The notes under the pieces: model-generated | The model's input: the letters and a program-made list of their open reading frames with translations, nothing else | Databases searched by the model: none | Told to the model about the DNA's origin: nothing | Shown: piece by piece, positions 1-6,854 of the stretch | Position numbering within the stretch: position 1 is the stretch's first letter | How the letters are laid out: every line of letters begins with the position of its first letter | Program-made: the position numbers and the translations under genes | Source of the DNA: AA29 sp041481445 | GTDB lineage: Bacteria > Acidobacteriota > Vicinamibacteria > Fen-336 | Length of the DNA stretch: 11,300 nt | Assembly (NCBI GenBank): GCA_041481445.1 | Contig: JBGPBV010000190.1 | Coordinates: 1 to 11,300 of the forward strand | Direction of reading: 5' to 3'

Positions 1-63
1 CGCCCGGGACGCCTCGCCGGCCCCGAGCACTACTACCGCCCGTACTGGATCGGGCGCAGCTAG
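1..63 (+). CDS. C-terminal end of an unidentified protein (partial)
   Basis: Frame 1 stays open from the window edge to a TAG at 61-63 and encodes 20 residues ending in HYYRPYWIGRS. Nineteen of the 20 sense codons end in G or C, matching codon use in the clear genes here, so I take it as the 3' end of a real gene. The tail is rich in aromatic and arginine residues, but too little is present to name a family. Its stop shares the CTAG tetramer with the stop of the convergent P450 gene, so the two genes overlap by 2-3 bases tail to tail. The reverse strand is also open over this short stretch, so the call depends on codon bias. Confidence 0.55.
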   Translation, partial: RPGRLAGPEHYYRPYWIGRS

Positions 64-1415
64 CCGCTTCCGTCCGGGACCTCCGCCGTCATCTTCATCC
101 CGTATCGCGGGCGGAGGGTCATGAGCGCGAGCGGCTCCACGAGGTGGCCCGGCACCAGGCGCAGGCGCCAGCGCTGGCCGATCGTGGCCAGCAGCAGCAC
201 CCCCTCCATCCACGCGAACGGCTCGCCGATGCAGCTCCGCGCGCCGCCGCCGAAAGGCATGTAGGCGAACTTCGGCCTTGCCGCCCTGGCCTCCGGCGTG
301 AAGCGCTCGGGAAGGAACCGCAGCGGGTCGGGCCAGAACCGCTCGTCCCGGTGCACGACGTACGGCGGCAGGGCCAGGATCGTCTCCGCGGGCACCGGGT
401 ACCCGCCGAGCACGAGGTCGTGAGCGGCGCGCCGCCCGATCCCCCAGGCCGGCGGGTAGAGGCGCATCGACTCCGCCAGGACCCTCTCCGTGCCGGACAG
501 GGCAGGCAGGTCCTCCGCGGTCGGTAGCCTCTCGCCGAGCACGCTCCGCAGCTCCTCGCGCCACCTCGCCTCCGCCCCCGGGTTCTGGGAGAGCAGGTAG
601 AAGGTCCAGGTGAGCGCGTTCGAGGTCGTCTCGTGACCGGCCAGCAGGAGGGTCATGACCTCGTCGCGGAGCTGGCGGTCGGTCATGCCGGCGCCGTCCG
701 CCTCCTCGTCCTGTGCGCCCAGGAGCATCGAGAGCAGGTCGCGGCGAGGGGCGGGGTCGGCGCGGCGCTCCGCGATCAGCCGGTACACGAGCCCGTCCAG
801 CCGCGCGACCGCGCGGTCGAAGCGGGCGTTGCTGGGCAGGGGCAGCTTCTGGATGAGGCCGAAGAACGGCAGCGAGAAGCGCGGGAACAGGGCGAGGATG
901 GTGGCGACGTCCCGCCGCACGTCGCCCGCCACCGCCGCCACGTCGACCCCGAAGAGGGTGCGCGCGGCCACGGAGAGGGTCAGCCGCATCATCTCGGCGT
1001 CCAGGTCCAGGGTCTGGCCCGGCCGCCAGCGCTCACGCGCCTCCACCGCCAGCGCGACCATCTCCTCGCCGTAGCCGGCGATGCGCTGGCGATGGAAGGC
1101 GGGCTGGGCCAGGCGTCGCTGGCGGGTGTGGAACTCGCCCTCGCTCGTGAGCAGGCCCTCGCCCAGGAACAGCTTCGCCCACTGGAGGGCCCGGCTCTTC
1201 GTGAACTCGTGCTGCCGGGTGACGAGGACCTCCTTGATGAGGTCCGGGTGCTTCACGAGGTAGACGGTCCGCGGGCCCTGCCGGAAGCGCACCAGCTCGC
1301 CGGGATACTCGCGCGCGAGGCGGAGGAGGAAGGCCAGCGGATCGCGCCGGAAGGCGAGCATGTGGCCGAGGAGGGGAGCGCCCATCGGTCCGTCGGGCAG
1401 GGCGGCCGTGCTCAT
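60..1415 (-). CDS. Cytochrome P450 (soluble bacterial type)
   Basis: A 451-residue haem-thiolate monooxygenase, normal length for the family. From the chosen start, the I-helix oxygen-binding motif AGHETTSN is at residues 259-266 and the K-helix ExxR is E315-R318. PERF is at 369-372, and the haem loop FGGGARSCIG is at 388-397 with C395 as the iron ligand. Every core P450 element is therefore present. No N-terminal membrane anchor is seen, so it should be cytosolic. The frame stays open upstream to 1529, but I start at ATG 1415. The extension would run into the divergent methyltransferase gene and looks non-native, while P450-like sequence (LPDGPMGAPLLG) begins right after M1. An internal ATG at 1385 is possible. 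No Shine-Dalgarno precedes 1415, and a TACGCT -10-like hexamer lies 12 bases upstream. No ferredoxin or reductase gene is in the window, so the redox partner must be elsewhere. The substrate cannot be read from the sequence. Confidence 0.95.
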   Translation of the reverse strand: MSTAALPDGPMGAPLLGHMLAFRRDPLAFLLRLAREYPGELVRFRQGPRTVYLVKHPDLIKEVLVTRQHEFTKSRALQWAKLFLGEGLLTSEGEFHTRQRRLAQPAFHRQRIAGYGEEMVALAVEARERWRPGQTLDLDAEMMRLTLSVAARTLFGVDVAAVAGDVRRDVATILALFPRFSLPFFGLIQKLPLPSNARFDRAVARLDGLVYRLIAERRADPAPRRDLLSMLLGAQDEEADGAGMTDRQLRDEVMTLLLAGHETTSNALTWTFYLLSQNPGAEARWREELRSVLGERLPTAEDLPALSGTERVLAESMRLYPPAWGIGRRAAHDLVLGGYPVPAETILALPPYVVHRDERFWPDPLRFLPERFTPEARAARPKFAYMPFGGGARSCIGEPFAWMEGVLLLATIGQRWRLRLVPGHLVEPLALMTLRPRYGMKMTAEVPDGSG

Positions 1416-1427
1416 GAGGTCGAGAAG

Positions 1428-1433
1428 AGCGTA
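1428..1433 (-). promoter_or_regulatory. Possible -10 element (TACGCT) for the P450 gene
   Basis: On the minus strand, TACGCT sits 12 bases before the P450 ATG, inside the otherwise GC-rich 76-base divergent gap. It fits the TAnnnT form of a sigma-70 -10 box. A start about 7 bases downstream would leave a leader of about 5 nt, which agrees with the missing Shine-Dalgarno. No convincing -35 is seen. Confidence 0.25.
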
Positions 1434-1455
1434 ACCCGGCCCCGGCGCGCCACGG

Positions 1456-1461
1456 TATCCT
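1456..1461 (+). promoter_or_regulatory. Probable -10 element (TATCCT) for the methyltransferase gene
   Basis: TATCCT is the most AT-rich hexamer in the P450/methyltransferase gap and lies 30 bases before the methyltransferase ATG. It is centred in a small inverted repeat, CGCCA (1448-1452) and TGGCG (1461-1465), separated by 8 bases. That repeat could be an operator half-site pair or chance in GC-rich DNA. The -35 region is not recognisable. Confidence 0.4.
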
Positions 1462-1480
1462 GGCGAACCCGCCTTCGCGG

Positions 1481-1488
1481 AGGAAGGA
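1481..1488 (+). promoter_or_regulatory. Ribosome-binding site of the methyltransferase gene
   Basis: AGGAAGGA lies just upstream of ATG 1492 with a spacer of 3-4 bases. It supports this start over later in-frame methionines. Confidence 0.6.
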
Positions 1489-1491
1489 CGG

Positions 1492-2265
1492 ATGACCGCT
1501 CCCGGATCGGACCCGACCGCCCGCTTCACCGACCGCGTGGAGGACTACGTCCGCACGCGGCCGGGCTACCCGCCGGCCGTGCTCGACGCGCTGCGCGCGG
1601 ACGTGGGGCTGCGGCCCGAGCACGTCGTGGCCGACGTCGGCTCCGGGACCGGCCTCCTCTCCCGGCTGTTCGTGGGCAACGGCAACGTCGTCTACGGCGT
1701 CGAGCCCAACCCGGCGATGGCGGCGGTGGCCGAAGCCGACCTGGCCCCGAGCGGCCGGTTCCATCGCGTCGACGGCCGCGCGGAGGCCACCGGCCTGCCC
1801 GCCGCCTCCGTCGACCTCGTGGCCGCCGGCCAGGCGTTCCACTGGTTCAAGGTGCCGGAGTCGCGCGCGGAATTCCGGCGCATCCTGCGTCCCGGCGGCG
1901 GCGTCGCCCTCGTCTGGAACCTCCGGCGCCTGGATTCGACGCCGTTCCTCCGCGCGTACGAGGCCTTCGTGCGCGCGTGGTCGAACGACTACGACGAGGT
2001 CAGCCAGCGCTACGCGGAGGAGACGGCCTTGCGCGCGTTCTTCGGGGAGGGCGGCTGGCGCGAGCACCGATTCGACGACGTCCAGTACTTCGACCTCGAG
2101 AGCCTGCGGAGCCGTCTCCTCTCCAGCTCCTACACGCCGCGCGAGGGCGACCCTCGCCGCGCGGCGATGCTGGCCGCCCTGCCCGAGCTCTTCGCCGCCC
2201 ACGCCGCCGCCGGCCGCGTGGCCTTCGAGCACGACACCCGGTTGTTCGTCGGCCGCCTCTCCTGA
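1492..2265 (+). CDS. Class I SAM-dependent methyltransferase
   Basis: A 257-residue soluble protein with the Rossmann-type methyltransferase core of the Methyltransf_11/25 group. Motif I, VADVGSGTG, is at residues 46-54 and binds the SAM methionine moiety. The acidic end of strand 2 is E71 in YGVEPNP, which contacts the ribose. Motif III/post-I RVDGRAEATGLP is at about 92-103, and AGQAFHWF at 112-119 occupies the motif IV position. LRPGGG at 132-137 is the usual motif before strand 5. The FHWF signature groups it with small-molecule methyltransferases of the trans-aconitate/Crg1-like kind rather than RNA or DNA enzymes, but the acceptor is unknown. A good Shine-Dalgarno precedes the ATG. It is divergent from the P450 gene by 76 bases and 52 bases upstream of the M20 peptidase gene, which seems to have its own promoter. 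A shared tailoring role with the P450 is possible but unproven. Confidence 0.9.
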   Translation: MTAPGSDPTARFTDRVEDYVRTRPGYPPAVLDALRADVGLRPEHVVADVGSGTGLLSRLFVGNGNVVYGVEPNPAMAAVAEADLAPSGRFHRVDGRAEATGLPAASVDLVAAGQAFHWFKVPESRAEFRRILRPGGGVALVWNLRRLDSTPFLRAYEAFVRAWSNDYDEVSQRYAEETALRAFFGEGGWREHRFDDVQYFDLESLRSRLLSSSYTPREGDPRRAAMLAALPELFAAHAAAGRVAFEHDTRLFVGRLS

Positions 2266-2282
2266 CCGGCGGCCGCGACATC

Positions 2283-2288
2283 TATACT
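2283..2288 (+). promoter_or_regulatory. Probable -10 element (TATACT) for the M20 peptidase gene
   Basis: TATACT differs from consensus TATAAT at one position and stands out in the GC-rich 52-base gap after the methyltransferase stop. It ends 29 bases before the GTG start, leaving a leader of about 22 nt that contains a good Shine-Dalgarno. The -35 is weak, the best candidate being CTGACC at 2262-2267 with a short 15-base spacer. Confidence 0.5.
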
Positions 2289-2304
2289 GGAAATTCCCGT
2301 CTCC

Positions 2305-2310
2305 TGGAGG
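2305..2310 (+). promoter_or_regulatory. Ribosome-binding site fixing the GTG start of the M20 peptidase
   Basis: TGGAGG lies 7 bases before GTG 2318. This optimal spacing decides in favour of the GTG over the first in-frame ATG (residue 18), which has no comparable site. Confidence 0.6.
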
Positions 2311-2317
2311 GCCCCGG

Positions 2318-3475
2318 GTGAAGACGCTGGACGGCCTGCTGCCGTGGACGCGCGCGCACGCGGACGAGATGACGGCGCTGCTCGAGGAGATCTGCGAGAT
2401 CGAGTCGCCGTCCACCGATCCTCCGGCGGTGGCCACCCTCGCCGCCCGCCTCGCCACCGAGACGGAGGCGATCGGGCTCGTCCCCGAGCTCGTGCCGGTG
2501 CCGGGCGGCGGCCCCCTCCTGTGCGCCCGGAGCCCGGAGCCCGCGGGCCAGGTCCACCCGGTCATGCTGCTGGGCCATCTCGACACCGTCTGGCCCGTGG
2601 GAACGCTGGCGGCGCGGCCGGTCCGCATCGAGGACGGCCTCCTCTACGGTCCGGGCTGCTACGACATGAAGGCCGGCCTCGTGGTGGCCCTGTTCGCCCT
2701 GCGTGCCCTCCGGGCGCGCGGGACGAGGCCCCCGGTGACCGTGTTCTTCACGCCCCTCGAGGAGGTGGACTGCGAGCCGTACCGCGTCTTGATGGAGGCG
2801 GAGATGAGCCACGCCTGCGCGGTCCTGGACTTCGAGCCGGCCTGGCCGGGCGGAGCGGTCAAGACCTCGCGCAAGGGCTCGGGCGCGTTCACGCTGCACG
2901 CCCACGGCCGCGCGTCGCATGCCGGGGCCGACCTCTCCCGCGGCGCCAACGCGATCCTGGAGCTGGCCCGGCAATGCCTCGAGGTCTCGAAGCTGACCGA
3001 TGCCGTGCGCGGCGTGTCCGCGAACGTCGGCGTCATCCGGGGCGGCCTGCGCTCGAACGTCGTTCCCGACCACGCCGCGGCGGAGATCGACGTGCGGTTC
3101 CCCACCGCGGAGGACGGCCGCTGGATCGAGGGGGCCCTCCGCGCCCTCCGTGCCCAGGACCCGCAGGTGAGGCTCTCGCTCTCCGGCGGCCTGCACTACC
3201 CGCCGCTGGAGCGCACCCCCGCCGTGGCCCGCGTGTACGCGGAGGCCTCGGCCGTGGCCGCCGAGCTCGGCCTGCCGCTGTCCGAGGTCGCCACGGGGGG
3301 CGCCAGCGAGGCCTCCTTCGCGGGCGCGCTCGGCCGCCCCACGCTGGACGGCCTGGGGGGCGACGGGGACGGCGCGCACGCCGAGGACGAGCACGTCGTG
3401 CTCTCGTCGCTCCCGGAGCGGGCGGCCCTGGCCGCGGGCCTGATCGCGCGGCTGGCCGCGTCCTCAGCCGGGTAG
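2318..3475 (+). CDS. M20-family metallopeptidase (carboxypeptidase G2/ArgE/DapE type)
   Basis: A 385-residue di-zinc hydrolase, typical of the 370-400 residue M20 amidohydrolases that cleave terminal residues or N-acyl groups from small peptides. The first metal motif GHLDT has H87 and D89. GPGCYDMKAG carries the bridging D116. TPLEEV has E148 as probable catalytic base and E149 as ligand. DFEP (171-174) supplies the next acidic position, and H354 in GDGAHAEDE is the last ligand. The inserted dimerisation domain runs from about 185 to 290 and contains the conserved GRASHAG (197-203). All metal positions look intact, so it should be active. The usual DEExGS around the catalytic glutamate reads LEEVDC here, a modest departure. 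No signal peptide is visible, so it is cytosolic. Its closest resemblance is to glutamate carboxypeptidase (CPG2)-like proteins, but the substrate is not determinable. The 3' end overlaps the convergent HD-GYP gene by 12 bases. Confidence 0.92.
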   Translation: MKTLDGLLPWTRAHADEMTALLEEICEIESPSTDPPAVATLAARLATETEAIGLVPELVPVPGGGPLLCARSPEPAGQVHPVMLLGHLDTVWPVGTLAARPVRIEDGLLYGPGCYDMKAGLVVALFALRALRARGTRPPVTVFFTPLEEVDCEPYRVLMEAEMSHACAVLDFEPAWPGGAVKTSRKGSGAFTLHAHGRASHAGADLSRGANAILELARQCLEVSKLTDAVRGVSANVGVIRGGLRSNVVPDHAAAEIDVRFPTAEDGRWIEGALRALRAQDPQVRLSLSGGLHYPPLERTPAVARVYAEASAVAAELGLPLSEVATGGASEASFAGALGRPTLDGLGGDGDGAHAEDEHVVLSSLPERAALAAGLIARLAASSAG

Positions 3476-4603
3476 GGGCGCGTCTCCCGCGCACCCGCCG
3501 CCCGCCAGCCGCTGGAAGTTGCCGACCAGCAGCGGGTCGAGGAACGTCCCGGCGCGCTTGCGCAGGACCTCGAGGGCCGCCGGCCGGCTGTGCGGCGCCT
3601 GGTAGGGCCGGAGGGTGGAGATCGCGTCGAAGGTGTCGGCGAGCGCGGTGAGCTGCGAGGCCAGGGCCGGCCGGCGCGGGCGGCGCAGCAGGGGATAGGT
3701 CGGCTGGCCGTCGTAGCGAAGGTGGTGCTCGTAGGCCACCACCACCGACAGCGGCGGCGCCTCCTCCAGGGCCGCGAGCTGCCAGGCCCCGACCTCGGCG
3801 TGGCTCTGCATGACCTTCCAGTCGTCGCCCTCGAGCTTGCCCGGCCGGTTGAGGACGTCGAGGGGGATGCTCATCTTGCCGACGTCGTGGCACAGCCCGG
3901 CCAGGCCGAGCGCGTGCAGCATCGGCCCCTGGATCCCGAAGGTGCGGGCCTGGGCGAGGACGAGCAGGGACACGTTCACGGAGTGCACGAACGTGTACTC
4001 GTCGTGGCTCTTCAGGGGCGCCAGCGGGATGACGTCGTGGGCGGAGCGGGCCAGCGTCTCCATCAGGCTCCAGACGATCTCTTCGAGCTTGTGCAGGCTC
4101 CCGCGCCGGTCCGTGCGGAACCGGGCGAAGGCCTCGCGCCCTTCCTCGACCTGGACGGCGGAGAGGGGCGCAAAGGAGCCGCTGCCGCCGCCCGTCCCCT
4201 CCCCGGCTCCCCCCGCGCCCGCGTCCGCCACCGCCAGCTCGACGCGCCCCACGATCACGTGCGCGGTGCCGGCGGGGGTGGCTCCGGCCGCCAGCGCGGA
4301 CACGAGCTGGAGGCATTCCGTGGCCTCCAATCCGCGGGCCAGGCTCAGGCGCTCCACGTGCCCGCGGCGCAGCGCGTGCACGAAGTTGCGCTGGTAGAGC
4401 CCCGACCGGTGCAGCGGGCGGTCGTCCGCGATGAGGTCGTCGCCGACGATGAAGAGGGTCAGGGACTCGCGGCCGCCCAGCGTTCCCTCCAGGCCGGTGA
4501 GGACGGCCTGGACGGCCTGGACCACGCGGGGATGCCCGCTCGCGTACAGGGCGCGGACGTTGATGGCGGCGGCGAGGTGCGCGACCAGGGCCTCGACCGC
4601 CAT
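3464..4603 (-). CDS. HD-GYP-like phosphohydrolase with an N-terminal domain shared with its HEAT partner
   Basis: A 379-residue cytosolic protein. Residues about 20-104 form an alpha/beta-looking domain beginning YASGHP, similar to the N-terminus of the upstream HEAT protein. A Gly/Ala/Ser-rich linker spans 127-144. The C-terminal HD-GYP domain covers about 150-369. It shows the helix EEIVWSLMETLA, H207 in HSVNV, the HD pair H239-D240 followed by GK (K243), and H268 in QSHAEVG. It also has EHH (292-294), YDG (297-299), D323 in ADTFDA, RPY (332-334) and a FLDP-type end. HD-GYP proteins of this kind hydrolyse cyclic di-GMP or act in its signalling. Here HHExxDGxGYP is altered to HHLRYDGQPTYP, so activity is less certain, though the metal-binding histidines and aspartates remain. 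ATG 4603 overlaps the stop of the HEAT gene by one base (TGATG), with AAGGAG 7 bases upstream. The frame is open further upstream, but this start is strongly supported. No receiver or transmembrane segment is seen. Confidence 0.9.
   Translation of the reverse strand: MAVEALVAHLAAAINVRALYASGHPRVVQAVQAVLTGLEGTLGGRESLTLFIVGDDLIADDRPLHRSGLYQRNFVHALRRGHVERLSLARGLEATECLQLVSALAAGATPAGTAHVIVGRVELAVADAGAGGAGEGTGGGSGSFAPLSAVQVEEGREAFARFRTDRRGSLHKLEEIVWSLMETLARSAHDVIPLAPLKSHDEYTFVHSVNVSLLVLAQARTFGIQGPMLHALGLAGLCHDVGKMSIPLDVLNRPGKLEGDDWKVMQSHAEVGAWQLAALEEAPPLSVVVAYEHHLRYDGQPTYPLLRRPRRPALASQLTALADTFDAISTLRPYQAPHSRPAALEVLRKRAGTFLDPLLVGNFQRLAGGGCAGDAPLPG
4169..4228 (-). repeat. Low-complexity Gly/Ala/Ser linker region in the HD-GYP gene
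   Basis: This C-rich stretch (plus strand) encodes residues about 126-145, almost only Gly, Ala, Ser, Glu and Thr. It marks a flexible hinge between the N-terminal domain and the HD-GYP domain. It contains long runs of C on the plus strand and may be prone to length variation between strains. Confidence 0.5.
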
Positions 4604-6813
4604 CAGGCCTCTCCTTCGCGCACGGCGGGCGCCCGCTCGCGGTTCATGCGCTCGCAGAGCCGGCGGATCTCGGGGTCGCGCGCGCGCAGGCCCCGCTCCA
4701 CGTAGGCCTGCCGGGCTTCCGGCGGGTAGAGGGGCAGCGACCGGAAGGCGGCCCGGCGCTCCTCCAGCGCGACCAGGGGCAGCACGGGGTTGCGGAAGTA
4801 GCGGTCCAGGCGGGGCAGGACGGCCGGGTCGCCGAGGTCGCCCAGCGCCTTGAGCGCCTTCATCCGCAGCGAGCGCCGGCGGCCCATGAGGTCGAGGCCG
4901 TCCACGATGGCGAGCAGCGGATCCACCGCCTCCTTGATCCCGTAGTTGCCGGCCAGCGCCACCGCCGCCTCCGCCAGCTTGGGATCGGGGTCGTTGATGG
5001 CCTTCTCCAGGAGGCCGGTCGGGACCTCGGGATCGTAGGCGAGCAGCCACTTGATGGCCTCGAGCCGGACGCGCAGGTCGTGGTGCTCGGCCGAGCGGCG
5101 CACCTCGGCCAGGGCGGACGGCGCTCCGACCTTCTGCAGGAGCACGATCATGTTGCGCACGACGTACCACCGCTCGTCATCGAGCAGCTCGGTGGCGGGG
5201 GCGGCGATGAGCGGGCCGAGCGAGACGAGCAGGTCGAGGATGCGGCGCCGGCGCGACTTGTCCTTCTCCTCGGCCAAGGCGAGCAGGAACCCGCGGGCCG
5301 CCGCCTTTCCCAGGGCGTCCATCAGGCGGCGGGCCACGGCGGCGGAGGTCACTTCGCGCCGCGTGAGGGCGTCGAGCATGGCCCTCAGCGAGTGCGCGGT
5401 GGCCATGCCCGCGAGCGCGTCCTCGATCCGGTCGCGGAGGTGGGCCGGCTGCGCGGCGTCGTCCGCCGACCCCCGGAGGTCCTCCGCCAGAATGGTGGCC
5501 GCCTCCAGACGCCCGGAGGCCACGAAGGCGCGGAAGAGCCCGTCCAGGCGGACGAGCAACGCCTCCGTCCCTTCGCGGCCACCCAGCCGCGCGAGGAGCT
5601 CGACCGACGTCTGGGCCAGCCGCTCGTCCAGCGCGTCGTCGGTCATGGACTCCAGCCGCTCGCCCAGCTCCAGCGCCTGCTCGGGCGTGGCCAGGGCGGG
5701 GATCTCGATGGCGGCCGCCTCCAGGAGCGACTCGTGCTCCTCCGGGTTGTAACGGTCGATGTCGTCCTCGCGGAAGAGCACGGACAGCTCCGCCATCAGC
5801 GCGGCGTCGGGAGGCGCAAAGGCGCGCGACCGGACGCGGGGCGCGGCCTCGGAGAGGGCGTGCATGAGGCGCAGCGCGTGGCTCGAGAGCGGGGCCTCGT
5901 CCTTGATTCGCCGCAGGGCCTGCAACACGGTGTCCGCCGTGAGGCCGCCGGCCAGGGCGGCCAGCGCCTCGGCCGCCGACTCGTCCACGGCGAGGGCGCG
6001 GAGTGCCGCCCCCACGATCGCCTCGCGCAAGTCGGGCGGGAGGGCACGGACGAGCTCCGCCACCTGGTTCGCGGCGAGGACGCGCTCGGCCGAGGTCCCG
6101 CGGAAGTGTCGGCCCGTGGCCTGGGCGACGCGGGCGCCGAGCCGGGCGCGCTCCGACGTCGTCGCCGCCGAGCCGGCCGGCGAGCCGGACGCCGAGCCCG
6201 CGTCGGCGGAGCCGGGTCCGCCCGCGCCGGCGGCGCTCGCGGCCAGGACTTCGCCGACCACGGCGGCCAGGCCGCGCGCGCTGGCCGCCTCTGCCGACTC
6301 GAGGAACTGCCGGCCGTCCGCGGAGAGGACGTGCCCGGTGAGGACGGCGCGCAGGAGGTCGTCCCAGAGCGACGCCGGCGGGGGCTCCGCGGAGGTGTCG
6401 TCGGTCAGCCTCACCTGGGAGAAGTCCACCGACTCCGCGCGGGCGTGGGTGACGCCGCTCGCCGCCAGCTCGTCGGCAAAGGTGGGGCGGCCGCTCCCGG
6501 TGGAGGCTCCGCCCAGGGCGCGGAGCAGGGATTCGAGCTCGGCGGGCTCCAGGCCGCTCTCCAGGCGCAGGAGCGCGACGTCGCGGAGGTAGAGGGCCCG
6601 CGCCAGCTCGCGGGCGTGGGACGAGGTCAGCTTCTCCTGCGCGATGACCAGGCCGTCACTGGCCACCCCGAAGATGACGGCGCCGCTCTTGGCCAGGAGG
6701 TCCTGCAGCCGCCGCTGGGCGAGGCCGAGCGAGGCCGCGAGGGCGGGATGCCCAGGAGGGTACGCGGCCAGGTTCTTCCAGGCGATCGCGAGCGCGCGGA
6801 CGAGTTCCAGCAC
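4603..6813 (-). CDS. HEAT-repeat protein paired with the HD-GYP protein
   Basis: A 736-residue, Ala/Leu/Arg/Glu-rich, almost wholly helical protein without signal peptide or membrane segment, so probably cytosolic. Residues about 18-100 (YPPGHP to ESLLRAL) resemble the N-terminal domain of the downstream HD-GYP protein. An Ala/Gly/Ser-rich linker spans about 191-220, followed by a long helical middle region. From about 500 to 715 there are HEAT/PBS-like helical repeats, seen in units such as LLDDERWYVVRNMIVLLQKVG, HHDLRVRLEAIKWLL, DPDPKLAEAAVALAG, RMKALKALGDLGDPAVLPRL and DPEIRRLCERM. HEAT solenoids are protein-protein scaffolds, and no catalytic motif is visible. The start is GTG 6813. No Shine-Dalgarno precedes it, but a TACAAT -10 lies 21 bases upstream and the conserved domain starts soon after. 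It is the first gene of a two-gene operon with the HD-GYP gene. I infer that it senses or relays a signal, or regulates the hydrolase, but its biochemical role is unknown. Confidence 0.85.
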   Translation of the reverse strand: MLELVRALAIAWKNLAAYPPGHPALAASLGLAQRRLQDLLAKSGAVIFGVASDGLVIAQEKLTSSHARELARALYLRDVALLRLESGLEPAELESLLRALGGASTGSGRPTFADELAASGVTHARAESVDFSQVRLTDDTSAEPPPASLWDDLLRAVLTGHVLSADGRQFLESAEAASARGLAAVVGEVLAASAAGAGGPGSADAGSASGSPAGSAATTSERARLGARVAQATGRHFRGTSAERVLAANQVAELVRALPPDLREAIVGAALRALAVDESAAEALAALAGGLTADTVLQALRRIKDEAPLSSHALRLMHALSEAAPRVRSRAFAPPDAALMAELSVLFREDDIDRYNPEEHESLLEAAAIEIPALATPEQALELGERLESMTDDALDERLAQTSVELLARLGGREGTEALLVRLDGLFRAFVASGRLEAATILAEDLRGSADDAAQPAHLRDRIEDALAGMATAHSLRAMLDALTRREVTSAAVARRLMDALGKAAARGFLLALAEEKDKSRRRRILDLLVSLGPLIAAPATELLDDERWYVVRNMIVLLQKVGAPSALAEVRRSAEHHDLRVRLEAIKWLLAYDPEVPTGLLEKAINDPDPKLAEAAVALAGNYGIKEAVDPLLAIVDGLDLMGRRRSLRMKALKALGDLGDPAVLPRLDRYFRNPVLPLVALEERRAAFRSLPLYPPEARQAYVERGLRARDPEIRRLCERMNRERAPAVREGEA
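4611..4616 (-). promoter_or_regulatory. Ribosome-binding site of the HD-GYP gene, inside the end of the HEAT gene
   Basis: AAGGAG on the minus strand, 7 bases before ATG 4603, lies within the last codons of the HEAT gene. With the TGATG stop/start overlap it points to translational coupling and fixes the HD-GYP start. Confidence 0.7.
6154..6243 (-). repeat. Low-complexity Ala/Gly/Ser linker region in the HEAT gene
   Basis: Imperfect GAGCCGG-type units cluster here and encode residues about 191-220 of the HEAT protein. Nearly all are Ala, Gly, Ser or Thr. It separates the N-terminal half from the helical solenoid and is probably a disordered hinge. Confidence 0.5.
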
Positions 6814-6834
6814 GGGGCTCGGAGGGAGGGAACG

Positions 6835-6840
6835 ATTGTA
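6835..6840 (-). promoter_or_regulatory. Probable -10 element (TACAAT) for the HEAT/HD-GYP operon
   Basis: On the minus strand TACAAT differs from TATAAT at one position and ends 21 bases before GTG 6813. The predicted leader is about 15 nt, pyrimidine-rich and without a Shine-Dalgarno. It lies only 14 bases from the divergent -10 at 6855-6860, so the two promoters should interfere. The -35 position (GGGATG) is poor. Confidence 0.45.
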
Positions 6841-6854
6841 GCCCAGCCCGCGGG

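Noticed and set aside
633..2321. Long plus-strand open frame of 562 codons across the P450 and methyltransferase genes
   Set aside because: It lies antisense to the P450, then out of frame with the methyltransferase. Its composition is Arg/Gly/Ala/His-rich low complexity with no family motif, as expected from high-GC shadow frames.
1033..2628. Minus-strand frame of 531 codons spanning the P450 promoter and methyltransferase
   Set aside because: It overlaps two well-supported genes on the other frame or strand and has no domain content.
2760..2790. M20 catalytic motif LEEVDC instead of DEExGS
   Set aside because: Both glutamates (catalytic base and ligand) are kept and the other metal ligands are intact, so I do not treat the enzyme as inactive.
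4501..4518. Tandem 9-base direct repeat GGACGGCCT x2
   Set aside because: It simply encodes VQAVQA on the minus strand inside the HD-GYP gene. Two short copies in GC-rich coding DNA are not evidence of a repeat element.
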